Source: Candidatus Moraniibacteriota bacterium
GTDB taxonomy: Bacteria; Patescibacteriota; Minisyncoccia; Moranbacterales; UBA9337
Length of the DNA: 20,232 bases
NCBI GenBank assembly: GCA_023229615.1
Contig: JALNYX010000013.1
Span: forward strand, 1 to 20,232
Direction of reading: 5' to 3'
Shown: piece after piece, positions 1 to 6,577 of the stretch
Layout of the letters: every line of letters begins with the position of its first letter
How positions within the stretch are numbered: the first letter of the stretch is position 1
The notes under the pieces: generated by a model
What the model saw: the letters and a program-made list of their open reading frames with translations, nothing else
Told to the model about the DNA's origin: nothing
Database searches by the model: none
Program-made: the position numbers and the translations under genes

Positions 1-1
1 T

Positions 2-421
2 ATTTTAGACAGGATAGATTATGACGCTTCGGGCGGAAAAGAAATATTTTTGCAATTCGTATCCGAAGATAAAAACAAACTCTTCGCCCTCCTCCGCCTA
101 CGCATTCCATATAATAATCTAGAAATAGAAACAACAAAAGAAATAAATAAATTATACAAACTTCTTCCGGCATTAGAAAACTCTGCCATCATCCGCGAAG
201 TCCACACCTATGGCAAACTGGCGCAAATAAACCAACACGATAAATCTTCCCCTCAACACATCGGTCTGGGGAAAAAACTGATCCAAGAAGCGGAAAAAAT
301 CGCCCGCAATGAATTCGGCGCCAAAAAAATCGCCATCATCTCCGGCATAGGTGTCCGCGGATACTACCGCAAAAAAAACTACCGCCTGCAAAACACTTAT
401 ATGGTAAAAAATTTGAAATAA
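2..421 (+). CDS. elp3: Elp3-like radical SAM/GNAT protein, C-terminal part (5' end outside window)
   Basis: The frame is open from base 2 to TAA at 419-421, so only about the last 139 residues are visible. It begins in the segment linking the radical SAM and acetyltransferase domains (YDASGGKEIFLQF) and ends with a GNAT fold. The acetyl-CoA loop reads QHIGLGKKL, followed by ISGIGVRGYYRKKNY and a terminal YMVK, all characteristic of Elp3 C-termini. Elp3 makes the carboxymethyl modification of wobble uridine in tRNA, using SAM and acetyl-CoA; the bacterial role is less well studied. The iron-sulfur CxxxCxxC half lies outside the window, so catalytic integrity cannot be judged. A strong terminator lies about 120 nt after the stop. 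A generic GNAT protein is unlikely given the linker and tail. Confidence 0.85.
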   Translation: MLDRIDYDASGGKEIFLQFVSEDKNKLFALLRLRIPYNNLEIETTKEINKLYKLLPALENSAIIREVHTYGKLAQINQHDKSSPQHIGLGKKLIQEAEKIARNEFGAKKIAIISGIGVRGYYRKKNYRLQNTYMVKNLK

Positions 422-543
422 AAAAACGAAAAAAAATTGCGAGGCAATCAAAGAACTATCCGCAAAAAATAACTTCAAACAAGAAAAACCAGCTTCTATC
501 ACAGACTAGCTTGTTTTTTTGTTTAACCGCTCCCATTCTTAAT

Positions 544-586
544 TTGTCAAATTATCGCATATGCGTCAATTTGACAAGTTTTTTTT
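544..586 (+). terminator. Intrinsic terminator after elp3
   Basis: The arms TTGTCAAATT (544-553) and AATTTGACAA (568-577) are perfectly complementary. Between them lies a second palindrome, GCATATGC (557-564), on the same centre, so the stem is long with two mismatches. A run of T residues from 579 follows, the arrangement of a Rho-independent terminator for + strand transcription from elp3. Confidence 0.8.
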
Positions 587-609
587 ATTTTTAGTGAGAT
601 TATTTTTTA

Positions 610-842
610 ATGCAAATTGACGGGAATTGGCGCGTGTTTGAAATAAAGCCTGCCCGACCAAGGAAACTCCGGAGGGGAAAATCGACGTGATTCTGGTGCA
701 TTTTCTTGCCAAACGCATCGGAGAAATCTCTCCGGGCGCCGACATCCGTGAGTGGAAATGGATTCCGCTAGAAGATTTGGAAAAAGAAAACCTCGCCCCG
801 AACATCATCCCAACCCTCAAACATTTCGGGTTTTTGAAATAA
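610..842 (+). pseudogene. Decayed NUDIX hydrolase, C-terminal remnant
   Basis: A frame open from 642 to TAA at 840-842 encodes a NUDIX C-terminal half: KIDVILVHFLAKR, then DIREWKWIPLEDL and LAPNIIPTLKHFGF. The W-IP-EDL segment is typical of the end of NUDIX folds. No NUDIX box precedes it. Upstream, a different frame starting at ATG 610 reads MQIDGNWRVFEIKPA and joins by sense only through a frameshift near 639-650, where the downstream frame has TGA. The N-terminal half with the metal-binding box is therefore missing and the join is broken. I read it as a remnant. A short gene using an internal start cannot be excluded but would lack catalytic residues. It lies directly after the elp3 terminator with no visible promoter. 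Confidence 0.6.
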
Positions 843-869
843 AAACTTTTACATAAATCAAAAAATAAA

Positions 870-892
870 AAATAAAAAATTATTTTTTATTT
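870..892. terminator. Weak AT-only inverted repeat at the convergent gene ends
   Basis: AAATAAAAAAT (870-880) and ATTTTTTATTT (882-892) are perfect inverted copies around one base. They lie between the + strand NUDIX remnant and the - strand dxs cluster, overlapping the stop of the 41-codon ORF. A stem of only A-T pairs is a weak terminator and may be chance in AT-rich DNA. Confidence 0.3.
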
Positions 893-1005
893 GCTTCTTT
901 ATATTTTTTAATAATACTTTGAATATTTCTATTCATTTTCCTTAAAATATTTACAGCTTTTTTTGATGTTAATATTTTTTCTAATTTTTCTGGTTTGTTT
1001 TTCAT
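880..1005 (-). CDS. Small basic hypothetical protein, 41 aa, abutting dxs
   Basis: After the dxs stop (TAG, 1009-1007) and one intervening base, an ATG at 1005-1003 opens a 41-codon frame ending in TAA at 882-880. The product begins MKNKPEKLEKILTSKKAVN and ends KKYKEANKK. It is strongly basic and should be helical, with no membrane segment. There is no Shine-Dalgarno site, so translation would depend on coupling to dxs termination. I do not recognise it; it does not resemble XseB, the small protein often near dxs. The position favours a real gene, while the short length and lysine-rich AT-driven composition favour chance. Confidence 0.35.
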   Translation of the reverse strand: MKNKPEKLEKILTSKKAVNILRKMNRNIQSIIKKYKEANKK

Positions 1006-1006
1006 A

Positions 1007-2872
1007 CTATTTATTAACTTTTTTAAAAAAATATATACTTTTCGAAATCCCCTCTTCATCCAGTCCTGCTTCGGCGAGGATTTCTTCGCGAGTTCCGTGC
1101 TGGAGAAACTTGTCTGGCAGTCCCAAATTTTTCACTTTCACATCCAAACCATTATTGACAACGAATTCATTCACCGCGCTTCCCGCTCCGCCAACAATAG
1201 TATTATCTTCAATTGTAACGAAATACTTGTGTGTTTTTGCGAGCTTTTTGAGCAATTCTTCATCCAATGGTTTAACAAACCGCATATTGACCAGAGTAGC
1301 TCCCCTGTCCCTAGCCGCTTTCAAGCAATTTCTCGTAAGCGCACCGAAAGACAAAATAGCCAGTTCTTTTCCTTTTCTTTCAATTTTCGCTTTTCCGATT
1401 TCCATCACCTCAACTTTTTTCGGACTGAATTTGTCCTCTCCTCCTCCGCGCGGATATCTCACCGCAACCGGTCCCGAATATTTATATCCCGATTCAAGCA
1501 TTGAATAACATTCATTTTTGTCGGACGGCGCCATAATCACCATACCGGGAATCATTCGCAAATATGAAAGATCGAAACTTCCATTGTGTGTTGCTCCGTC
1601 CGCCCCGACGATTCCCGCCCGGTCAATCGCAAAAAGCACATCCATATTTTGAAGCGCCACGTCATGAATCACTTGATCAAAAGCGCGCTGCAGAAAAGAA
1701 GAGTAAATTGACACTACCGGCTTTTTCCCCTGGCAAGCCAGCCCCGCCGCAAGAGTAACCGCATGCTGTTCAGCAATTCCCACGTCATGATAACGAGAAG
1801 GAAACATTTTGCAAAAATCCGCCAATCCGCTTCCAGAGCACATCGCCGGAGTAATAGCATGCAATTTATTGTCTTTCTTTGCTTTTCCGCACAACCACTG
1901 CGAAAAAACATCCGTGTATGAAATATTCTTCACATCGCCACCATTTTTCTTTCCCGTAACCGGATCAAACGGCTTGACCGCATGCAAAGAAAATTCATCG
2001 TCTTCCGCCCTCGCATATCCTTTTCCTTTCTTGGTGATAATATGCAAAATTTTCGGTCCTTTTATTTTTTTCAAATTGGAAAGCACCTCCACCAACTCGC
2101 CCACATCGTGCCCGTCAATCGGTCCGTAATATTCAAATCCCAATTCTTCGAAAAATGTTCCGGGAGTAACCAATCCTTTTCCGTGCGACTCCACGCGCCT
2201 GGCGAATTTTCCAATCGCCGGAACGGTATCCAAAATTTTTCTCCCCTGCTCGCGAAAATTGATGTACGAAGGAGAAGAAATCAGACGTGTCAGATATTTT
2301 CCCATCCCACCGACATTAGGAGAAATCGACATTTTGTTATCATTAAGCACGACCAGAATATCCGCTCCGGCATCTCCGGCGTGATTGAGCGCTTCAAACG
2401 CCATTCCTCCTCCCAGCGCCCCATCGCCAATCACTGCCACCACTTGCGGAGGATTTTTTTTATTTTTATTCGCCAGCGCCATTCCGAGCGCCGCACTGAT
2501 TGATGTACTTGAATGCCCGACACCAAAAACGTCATATTCGCTTTCTTCTCTTTTTGGAAAAGGAGCCAATCCTCCATATTTGCGAATAGTATTCATCTTG
2601 TCTTTTCTTCCGGTCAAAATTTTGTGCGGATAAGCTTGATGTCCGACATCCCAAATCAAAAGGTCGCGCGGAGTATCGAAAACCCGATGAAGCGCCACCG
2701 TAAGCTCCACCACTCCCAAATTCGAACCGAAATGCCCTCCACTCTGCGCCACGCTCTCAATCAAAAAATCACGCAATTCCCTGCAAAGCCGAGGCAATTT
2801 CCCCGCCGAAAGCTTCCTCACATCAGAAGGAAAATCCACGTTATCTAATATTTTTTTACTTTTTTTATCCAT
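1007..2872 (-). CDS. dxs: 1-deoxy-D-xylulose-5-phosphate synthase
   Basis: A 621-residue protein of normal length for DXS, which condenses pyruvate and glyceraldehyde 3-phosphate in the first step of the MEP isoprenoid pathway, using thiamine diphosphate in the cytoplasm. Visible motifs in order: GGHFGSNLG (45-53); WDVGHQAYPHKILTGR (74-89) with the conserved substrate histidine; the ThDP/Mg motif GDGALGGG (149-156) with NDNKMSISPNVGG following; the glutamate of the second domain in DVGIAEQHAVTLAAG; and VAVRYPRGGG before the C-terminal transketolase domain. All key residues seen are intact. The start is ATG at 2872-2870, 12 nt after the Fic stop, with no clear Shine-Dalgarno site. No separate promoter is obvious, so it is probably co-transcribed with the Fic gene. 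Confidence 0.95.
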   Translation of the reverse strand: MDKKSKKILDNVDFPSDVRKLSAGKLPRLCRELRDFLIESVAQSGGHFGSNLGVVELTVALHRVFDTPRDLLIWDVGHQAYPHKILTGRKDKMNTIRKYGGLAPFPKREESEYDVFGVGHSSTSISAALGMALANKNKKNPPQVVAVIGDGALGGGMAFEALNHAGDAGADILVVLNDNKMSISPNVGGMGKYLTRLISSPSYINFREQGRKILDTVPAIGKFARRVESHGKGLVTPGTFFEELGFEYYGPIDGHDVGELVEVLSNLKKIKGPKILHIITKKGKGYARAEDDEFSLHAVKPFDPVTGKKNGGDVKNISYTDVFSQWLCGKAKKDNKLHAITPAMCSGSGLADFCKMFPSRYHDVGIAEQHAVTLAAGLACQGKKPVVSIYSSFLQRAFDQVIHDVALQNMDVLFAIDRAGIVGADGATHNGSFDLSYLRMIPGMVIMAPSDKNECYSMLESGYKYSGPVAVRYPRGGGEDKFSPKKVEVMEIGKAKIERKGKELAILSFGALTRNCLKAARDRGATLVNMRFVKPLDEELLKKLAKTHKYFVTIEDNTIVGGAGSAVNEFVVNNGLDVKVKNLGLPDKFLQHGTREEILAEAGLDEEGISKSIYFFKKVNK

Positions 2873-2884
2873 CTTGCAAATTGC

Positions 2885-3808
2885 TTATTTTCTCTTCAAG
2901 ATATCCAAGCTGATTATTATCGCATCACAAATGAAATCTTCAAGTTGAGTAAAATCTTCTTTCAACTGAGCTCTGCGCAAACAAGCATAGTACAGACGCT
3001 TTTCTTCCTGTTTTATTGTTGCCGGCGCTAAATTTTTAAGCAAGAGCATGGCTGTCAAAATCAATCTTCCGACGCGTCCGTTGCCATCTGAAAACGGATG
3101 AATCTGTTCGAATCTCGCATGAATAAAAGATGCATGTTTAACTGTGTCTTTCGGATTCTTGTTTATATTTTTTGCAATATCATCCATTAAGGATGAAATT
3201 TTGAGAAAATTCGCCGTCGGAACATTTGATCCAACAATGCGCACGCCATGCCGGCGATAAAATCCGGCATCATCCCTGATTCCATTCATCAATATTCCAT
3301 GCAACTTAAAAATCAGCTTTTCATTAATTTTTCCTTTTTTTTCAAGATATTGAAAAAGGAATTGCAAGGCGGCTTGATGATTCTTGACTTCAAGTTGTTC
3401 AATAATGCTCTTGTTCGGTATTGATTTATTATTAAACATAATGTCTGCCGTTTCATCTTCCGAAAGGGTCGAACCTTCTATTTTATTTGAATTGTATGTC
3501 AATGCCAGCAAAAATTGATCATAAATATCAGGATTATTCAAAATAACACTCAAAACATTTTTGTATTTTTTCGACTCCATAAGGATCAGTTCTTTTTTGG
3601 CAATCAGAACGGTTTCCGGAATTGTTTTCTGTCCGGTATACTCTTTGTATAATTCATCGATTATTTCTTCCTGTTTTTTTCTTGGCAAATACTTTTCATT
3701 CCACCAGCTATTGAACGCGACAAAAGACACCCCTATTTTAGCGGCGATTTCAGTTTGCGTCAGCCCGGAAATATCTTGGATAATTTTCAATTTATCTTTT
3801 ATTTTCAT
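2885..3808 (-). CDS. XRE-type HTH plus Fic domain protein (class II Fic AMPylase)
   Basis: A 307-residue protein. Residues 1-60 form a Cro/CI-like helix-turn-helix (LTQTEIAAKIGVSFVAFNSW) like those used for DNA binding. Residues about 85-305 form a Fic domain with the complete catalytic motif HPFSDGNGRVGR (237-248). An inhibitory motif, SNKIEG (107-112), fits the [S/T]xxxE[G/N] helix placed N-terminal to the core, as in class II Fic proteins, so activity should be autoinhibited. Fic enzymes move AMP from ATP onto hydroxyl side chains of target proteins; the target here is unknown. No separate antitoxin gene is next to it. Its own promoter carries a palindrome in the spacer, suggesting autoregulation by the HTH. 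The ATG lies about 6 nt from the -10 box, so the mRNA is probably leaderless. Confidence 0.9.
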   Translation of the reverse strand: MKIKDKLKIIQDISGLTQTEIAAKIGVSFVAFNSWWNEKYLPRKKQEEIIDELYKEYTGQKTIPETVLIAKKELILMESKKYKNVLSVILNNPDIYDQFLLALTYNSNKIEGSTLSEDETADIMFNNKSIPNKSIIEQLEVKNHQAALQFLFQYLEKKGKINEKLIFKLHGILMNGIRDDAGFYRRHGVRIVGSNVPTANFLKISSLMDDIAKNINKNPKDTVKHASFIHARFEQIHPFSDGNGRVGRLILTAMLLLKNLAPATIKQEEKRLYYACLRRAQLKEDFTQLEDFICDAIIISLDILKRK

Positions 3809-3814
3809 AAATCT

Positions 3815-3843
3815 ATTTTAGTAAACTTTATAAAGTTTGTCAA
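3815..3843 (-). promoter_or_regulatory. Near-consensus promoter of the Fic gene, predicted leaderless
   Basis: On the - strand, TTGACA (3843-3838) is followed by exactly 17 nt and TAAAAT (3820-3815). Six bases separate the -10 box from the Fic ATG at 3808, so transcription should begin at or within a base or two of the start codon. No Shine-Dalgarno site is present. Confidence 0.75.
3823..3838. promoter_or_regulatory. Palindromic operator inside the Fic promoter spacer
   Basis: AAACTTTATAAAGTTT is a perfect 16-bp palindrome filling the spacer between -35 and -10. Its core TTTATAAA and right flank AGTT recur at 3855-3865, 28 bp away just beyond the -35 box. XRE proteins bind such palindromes, and the adjacent gene encodes one, so autorepression is a reasonable inference. 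Confidence 0.55.
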
Positions 3844-4443
3844 TATTTTATAGTTTTATAAAGTTATCATTTCCCCGCCAGTTGTCCGCAGGCACCTTGA
3901 ATTTCTTCTCCGAGGCTTTTTCTGATGGTTGCGTTGATTCCGTTTTCCAAAAGATATTCTTTGAATTTATGCGTCCGATTTCCGGAAGAAGACTGCAAGT
4001 CGCCCGCTGTTGTGTTATATCGAATCAAATTCACATGAAGCAAATGGGTGTTTCCGATTGATTTGAGATATTGCGCCAATTCTTGCGCGTCCTCTTTTGT
4101 GTCATTCATATCTTCCAGTAAAATATACTCCACGAAAACCTTGCGCTTCGTTTTTTGGAAATATTTTTGCAAAGCGATTTTCAAACTTTCCAAATTGTCT
4201 TTTTTATTCACCGGCATAAACTCATCCCGTTCCTTGTCATTGGCAAAATGGAGCGAAATCGCCAGATTCACTTGCGGAAATTCCGTCGCCAATTTTTCAA
4301 TCCCCTCCGCAATGCCCGAAGTGGAAACGGAAATCGAACGCGAACCGAAGGCGAACAAATCTTAATTTCAATACTTTCAGAAACATTTTCCCAATTATTA
4401 AACGGCTCTCCCATACCCATATAAACGATATTGGAAATATCGT

Positions 4444-4471
4444 AATTTTCAATTTTCAATTTACAATTTTC
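4444..4471. repeat. Four-copy heptanucleotide tract in rlmN
   Basis: Four consecutive 7-mers read AATTTTC, AATTTTC, AATTTAC, AATTTTC. Together with the AT-rich flank to 4500 they encode the insert NLKLKNLKLIENCKLKIEN of RlmN. The same four-copy design recurs beside atpG and, as AATTTCC, twice in leuS. Confidence 0.75.
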
Positions 4472-4506
4472 AATCAATTTTAAATTTTTTAATTTTAAAT
4501 TGCCTG

Positions 4507-4535
4507 CCCCATTATCGCTAAGCGATTTTTCGGGG
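4507..4535. repeat. Small palindromic element translated within rlmN
   Basis: CCCC (4507-4510) and GGGG (4532-4535) enclose ATCGC-TAA-GCGAT (4514-4526), a nested stem-loop. On the coding strand it is read as NDPEKSLSDNGAG. It separates two tracts of heptamers: AATTTTC-like on one side and ATTTTGC-like (4538-4565) on the other, giving a composite insert of about 130 bp. Confidence 0.6.
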
Positions 4536-5037
4536 TCATTTTGACTTTTGAGCTTTGCATTTTGCATTTTTTTCAAATATTGCCTCCAAAACAAAACCTG
4601 GTCGGTTATTTCTTCTGCTGTCAGATTTCTTACAAATCCCATTTTTCCCGTCGCGCAAAAACGGCATCCCATCGCGCAACCGACCTGGGTTGAGACGCAA
4701 ACCGACCAATCACCCGGCTTGGGAGAAATCAAAACTGTTTCCAAAAAATTTCCATCAACAAGTTCAAGGAGCGCTTTGACAGACTGACCATCCTTCGCTT
4801 CCAAGATACTTTCCGTCGAAAAAGAAAGAATTTTGAAATTTTCATCCAATCTATTCCGAAGTTCTTTGGACAAAGTGGAAATTTCCTCAAATGAAGAAAC
4901 TCCGTCACAAAAAACAGCCTTGCGAATTTGTTTTATCCGAAAACTCTTTTCCCCGATTTCCTCCAAATATTTTTCCAACTTTTCAATATTCATACAATTT
5001 TATTTTTCCCATCATGACTCACATTCAAATAAAAAAA

Positions 5038-6072
5038 TTAAATTATTTCCTTAATTAAATTATTATACTCATCCATTTCCAAAATCATCATCAGCACCTT
5101 CGCCAGCTTTCCGCTGTCGTGGCGAATAAAAGATCGAGTTTCCGCCAATGCGTCATTTTTCCTTTTTGGAGCGCCGATCATTTTGACCACGCTCGCCACC
5201 ACAACTCTGTATCTTCTTTTTTCTTTTTTATCCGCATTAAATTTAACAATGGAATCTTTCCCTTCTTTTTTTTCATATTTTTCTACCAAATATTTCGACA
5301 ACCCATTGGAATTAGACAAAACAAAATCAATCCTCTCTTTTCCGATATATCCGTTTATTTCTTCCGCATACCTATCCAAATCAAATCCGTCCGTCTGACC
5401 TCTCTTATTCGTCAAATTGCAATTATACACCACTTTGGCTTTTGATTTTGCAATTGCCTGTGGAATTCCTTCCACCAGCAAATTCGGAACGATTGAACCA
5501 TAATGATCTCCCGGTCCGATAACAATCATATCCGCTTTCTTAATGACAGCCACCGCGCTCTCACTCGCCTGCACTTTCGGCTTCAAATAAACTCTTTTTA
5601 TTCCAATATTTCTCACGTCCTGGTTGTGATCCAATTGTTTTTCTCCCACAATTACTTTTTTGTTTTTCAACTCAATATTCAAAACCATATCCTGACTGGA
5701 AACCGGGATAACCGTCCCTTTCACATTCAAAATCTGAGATACCTCTTCGACTCCGCGCAAAAAACCTCCTTGCGTTTTTTCCAGTGCTGACAAAAAAAGA
5801 TTTCCAAAATTATGTCCCGCCAAATCTCCTTTTTCAAATCGATAATTCATCAGGTCGCGAAGGGTTTGAGTGGAATCGGAAAGCGCCACCAAACATTGAC
5901 GGACATCACCCGGCGGAAGCACGCCCAACTCATCGCGAAGCCTCCCTGTTGACCCGCCGTCGTCCGCCATCGAAACAATCGCCGAAATATTTACCGGATA
6001 TTTTTTGAGGCCACTAAGCAAAGTAAAGCTTCCTGTCCCACCTCCGATTGTGACAATATTATATTTTTTCAT
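5038..6072 (-). CDS. yvcK: YvcK/GlmR-type (CofD-like) gluconeogenesis factor
   Basis: A 344-residue protein of the CofD/UPF0052 family. The N-terminal glycine loop is TIGGGTGSFTLLSGLK (8-23), followed by MADDGGSTGRLRDELG (35-50), LPPGDVRQCLVALS (52-65), AGHNFGNLFLSALE (85-98) and GPGDHYGSIVPNLLVEGIPQA (186-206), all family signatures. In Bacillus, YvcK/GlmR binds UDP-GlcNAc and adjusts carbon flow into cell-wall precursors; a similar role here is inferred. The protein is cytoplasmic. It lies 44 nt upstream of rlmN on the same strand, probably one transcript. There is no Shine-Dalgarno site before the ATG. In many bacteria this gene sits with rapZ and whiA, which are not seen here. Confidence 0.9.
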   Translation of the reverse strand: MKKYNIVTIGGGTGSFTLLSGLKKYPVNISAIVSMADDGGSTGRLRDELGVLPPGDVRQCLVALSDSTQTLRDLMNYRFEKGDLAGHNFGNLFLSALEKTQGGFLRGVEEVSQILNVKGTVIPVSSQDMVLNIELKNKKVIVGEKQLDHNQDVRNIGIKRVYLKPKVQASESAVAVIKKADMIVIGPGDHYGSIVPNLLVEGIPQAIAKSKAKVVYNCNLTNKRGQTDGFDLDRYAEEINGYIGKERIDFVLSNSNGLSKYLVEKYEKKEGKDSIVKFNADKKEKRRYRVVVASVVKMIGAPKRKNDALAETRSFIRHDSGKLAKVLMMILEMDEYNNLIKEII

Positions 6073-6080
6073 ATTTGAAA

Positions 6081-6089
6081 ATTATGCCA
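6081..6089 (-). promoter_or_regulatory. Possible extended -10 promoter of yvcK
   Basis: The - strand reads TGGCATAAT, an extended -10 pattern (TGn then CATAAT), 8 nt before the yvcK ATG. No good -35 box is visible. The start site would again fall at or next to the ATG. Confidence 0.35.
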
Positions 6090-6262
6090 ATTTTTAAGCG
6101 TACCAGAATTAAAAGGTAAAAAAGTTATTTAAAAACTCAAAAAATACCCCCATAGCAATATTTTATATTTTACTCTATTTGCCGAATTGGCGGAAGGGTC
6201 TGCATTTTTCCAATTTTTCAAACAAAAAATGGCTTATTTCAGCCCCAAACAACCCCAAGCCC

Positions 6263-6291
6263 TTGACTTTTTCTCCAAAAAGGAGTATAGT
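6263..6291 (+). promoter_or_regulatory. Promoter of the 51-codon transcript
   Basis: TTGACT (6263-6268), a 17-nt spacer and TATAGT (6286-6291) make a good sigma70-type promoter, with expected start near 6298. The spacer contains CTCC-AAAAA-GGAG, a small inverted repeat that could be an operator or chance. Confidence 0.65.
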
Positions 6292-6340
6292 GAAATATAG
6301 TACTTAAAATCAAAAAAGAGCAATTTCGCTCCGTAAACAT

Positions 6341-6346
6341 AAGGAG
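6341..6346 (+). promoter_or_regulatory. Canonical Shine-Dalgarno site of the 51-codon ORF
   Basis: AAGGAG lies 8 nt before ATG 6355. It is the only strong Shine-Dalgarno sequence I see at a start codon in this window, which makes the short ORF more credible. Confidence 0.7.
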
Positions 6347-6354
6347 AAGAAAAA

Positions 6355-6510
6355 ATGAGAAAAAAAAATCATTTTTCTTCCGCGGAAGATTCGCGGAAGA
6401 TTTCCGAAGAAATTTTTGGGATGGCGTACATTGCCATCCCGCTCGCTCTTCTTTTCTTCTCTGCCGCATGGACGTTTCTTGCGGTAGGGAAGGTCTTAGG
6501 TCTGCATTAG
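6355..6510 (+). CDS. Small single-pass membrane protein, 51 aa, unrecognised
   Basis: ATG 6355 to TAG 6508-6510 encodes 51 residues. The N-terminal half is charged (MRKKNHFSSAEDSRKISEEI). It is followed by about 28 hydrophobic residues (FGMAYIAIPLALLF, then FSAAWTFLAVGKVLGL) and a terminal histidine, giving one predicted transmembrane helix. The ORF is isolated: it has its own promoter at 6263-6291, an AAGGAG site at good spacing, and its own terminator at 6532-6577, and it is convergent with leuS and divergent from yvcK. I recognise no family. Size and hydrophobicity resemble type I toxin peptides or small membrane regulators, but no antisense RNA is evident. The same bases form several perfect hairpins, so a purely structural RNA is the alternative. 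Confidence 0.6.
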   Translation: MRKKNHFSSAEDSRKISEEIFGMAYIAIPLALLFFSAAWTFLAVGKVLGLH

Positions 6511-6518
6511 ACCTCAAG
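6377..6518 (+). other. Series of perfect hairpins in the 51-codon transcript
   Basis: Successive stems are: CTTCCGCG/CGCGGAAG (6377-6384, 6392-6399; 7-nt loop); GGGATGGC/GCCATCCC (6418-6425, 6433-6440; 7-nt loop); CTGCCGC/GCGGTAG (6461-6467, 6481-6487; one G-U pair); and CTTAGGTCT with AGACCT-C-AAG (6495-6503, 6509-6518; one bulge) across the stop codon. A 4-bp stem GAGC/GCTC lies in the leader (6318-6331). Four stems in about 140 nt of an AT-rich region are unlikely by chance and suggest a structured RNA or a regulated mRNA. Confidence 0.55.
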
Positions 6519-6531
6519 GAAAAAATTTCCA

Positions 6532-6577
6532 CCACCCCTCTATCGACAGTAACATTGTCGATATGGGTGGTTTTTTT
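6532..6577 (+). terminator. Strong intrinsic terminator, overlapping the leuS stop
   Basis: CCACCC (6532-6537) pairs with GGGTGG (6565-6570), and inside it TATCGACA (6541-6548) pairs with TGTCGATA (6556-6563). Seven T residues follow at 6571-6577. It ends the + strand 51-codon transcript. On the - strand the stem follows the leuS stop, with a T-run some bases beyond, so it may also end leuS. Confidence 0.85.

Larger units (their letters stand above)
3867..4993 (-). pseudogene. rlmN: 23S rRNA A2503 / tRNA A37 methyltransferase RlmN, frameshifted
   Basis: Two - strand frames together make an RlmN. The first (ATG 4993) carries the radical SAM cluster CAMGCRFC (C106, C110, C113), the methyl-carrier region WSVCVSTQVG with C99, and MGMGEPFNN (192-200). 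Near 4361-4366 this frame loses homology after ESIEI. The rest continues in another frame as DLFAFGSRSISVSTSGIAE and ends GACGQLAGK, with the second catalytic cysteine. Compared with relatives about four residues are missing at the junction, so a deletion of about 10 nt is the simplest cause. RlmN C2-methylates A2503 of 23S rRNA and A37 of some tRNAs. Residues 141-185 are a repeat-derived insert absent from relatives. As written the gene gives a truncated, inactive product, unless the shift is a sequencing or assembly error. yvcK lies 44 nt upstream. Confidence 0.8.

Noticed and set aside
441..509. Short open frame after elp3 reading EAIKELSAKNNFKQEKPASI, looking protein-like
   Set aside because: No start codon, only about 23 codons before TAG, and no family recognised. 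Could be a gene remnant, but unsupported.
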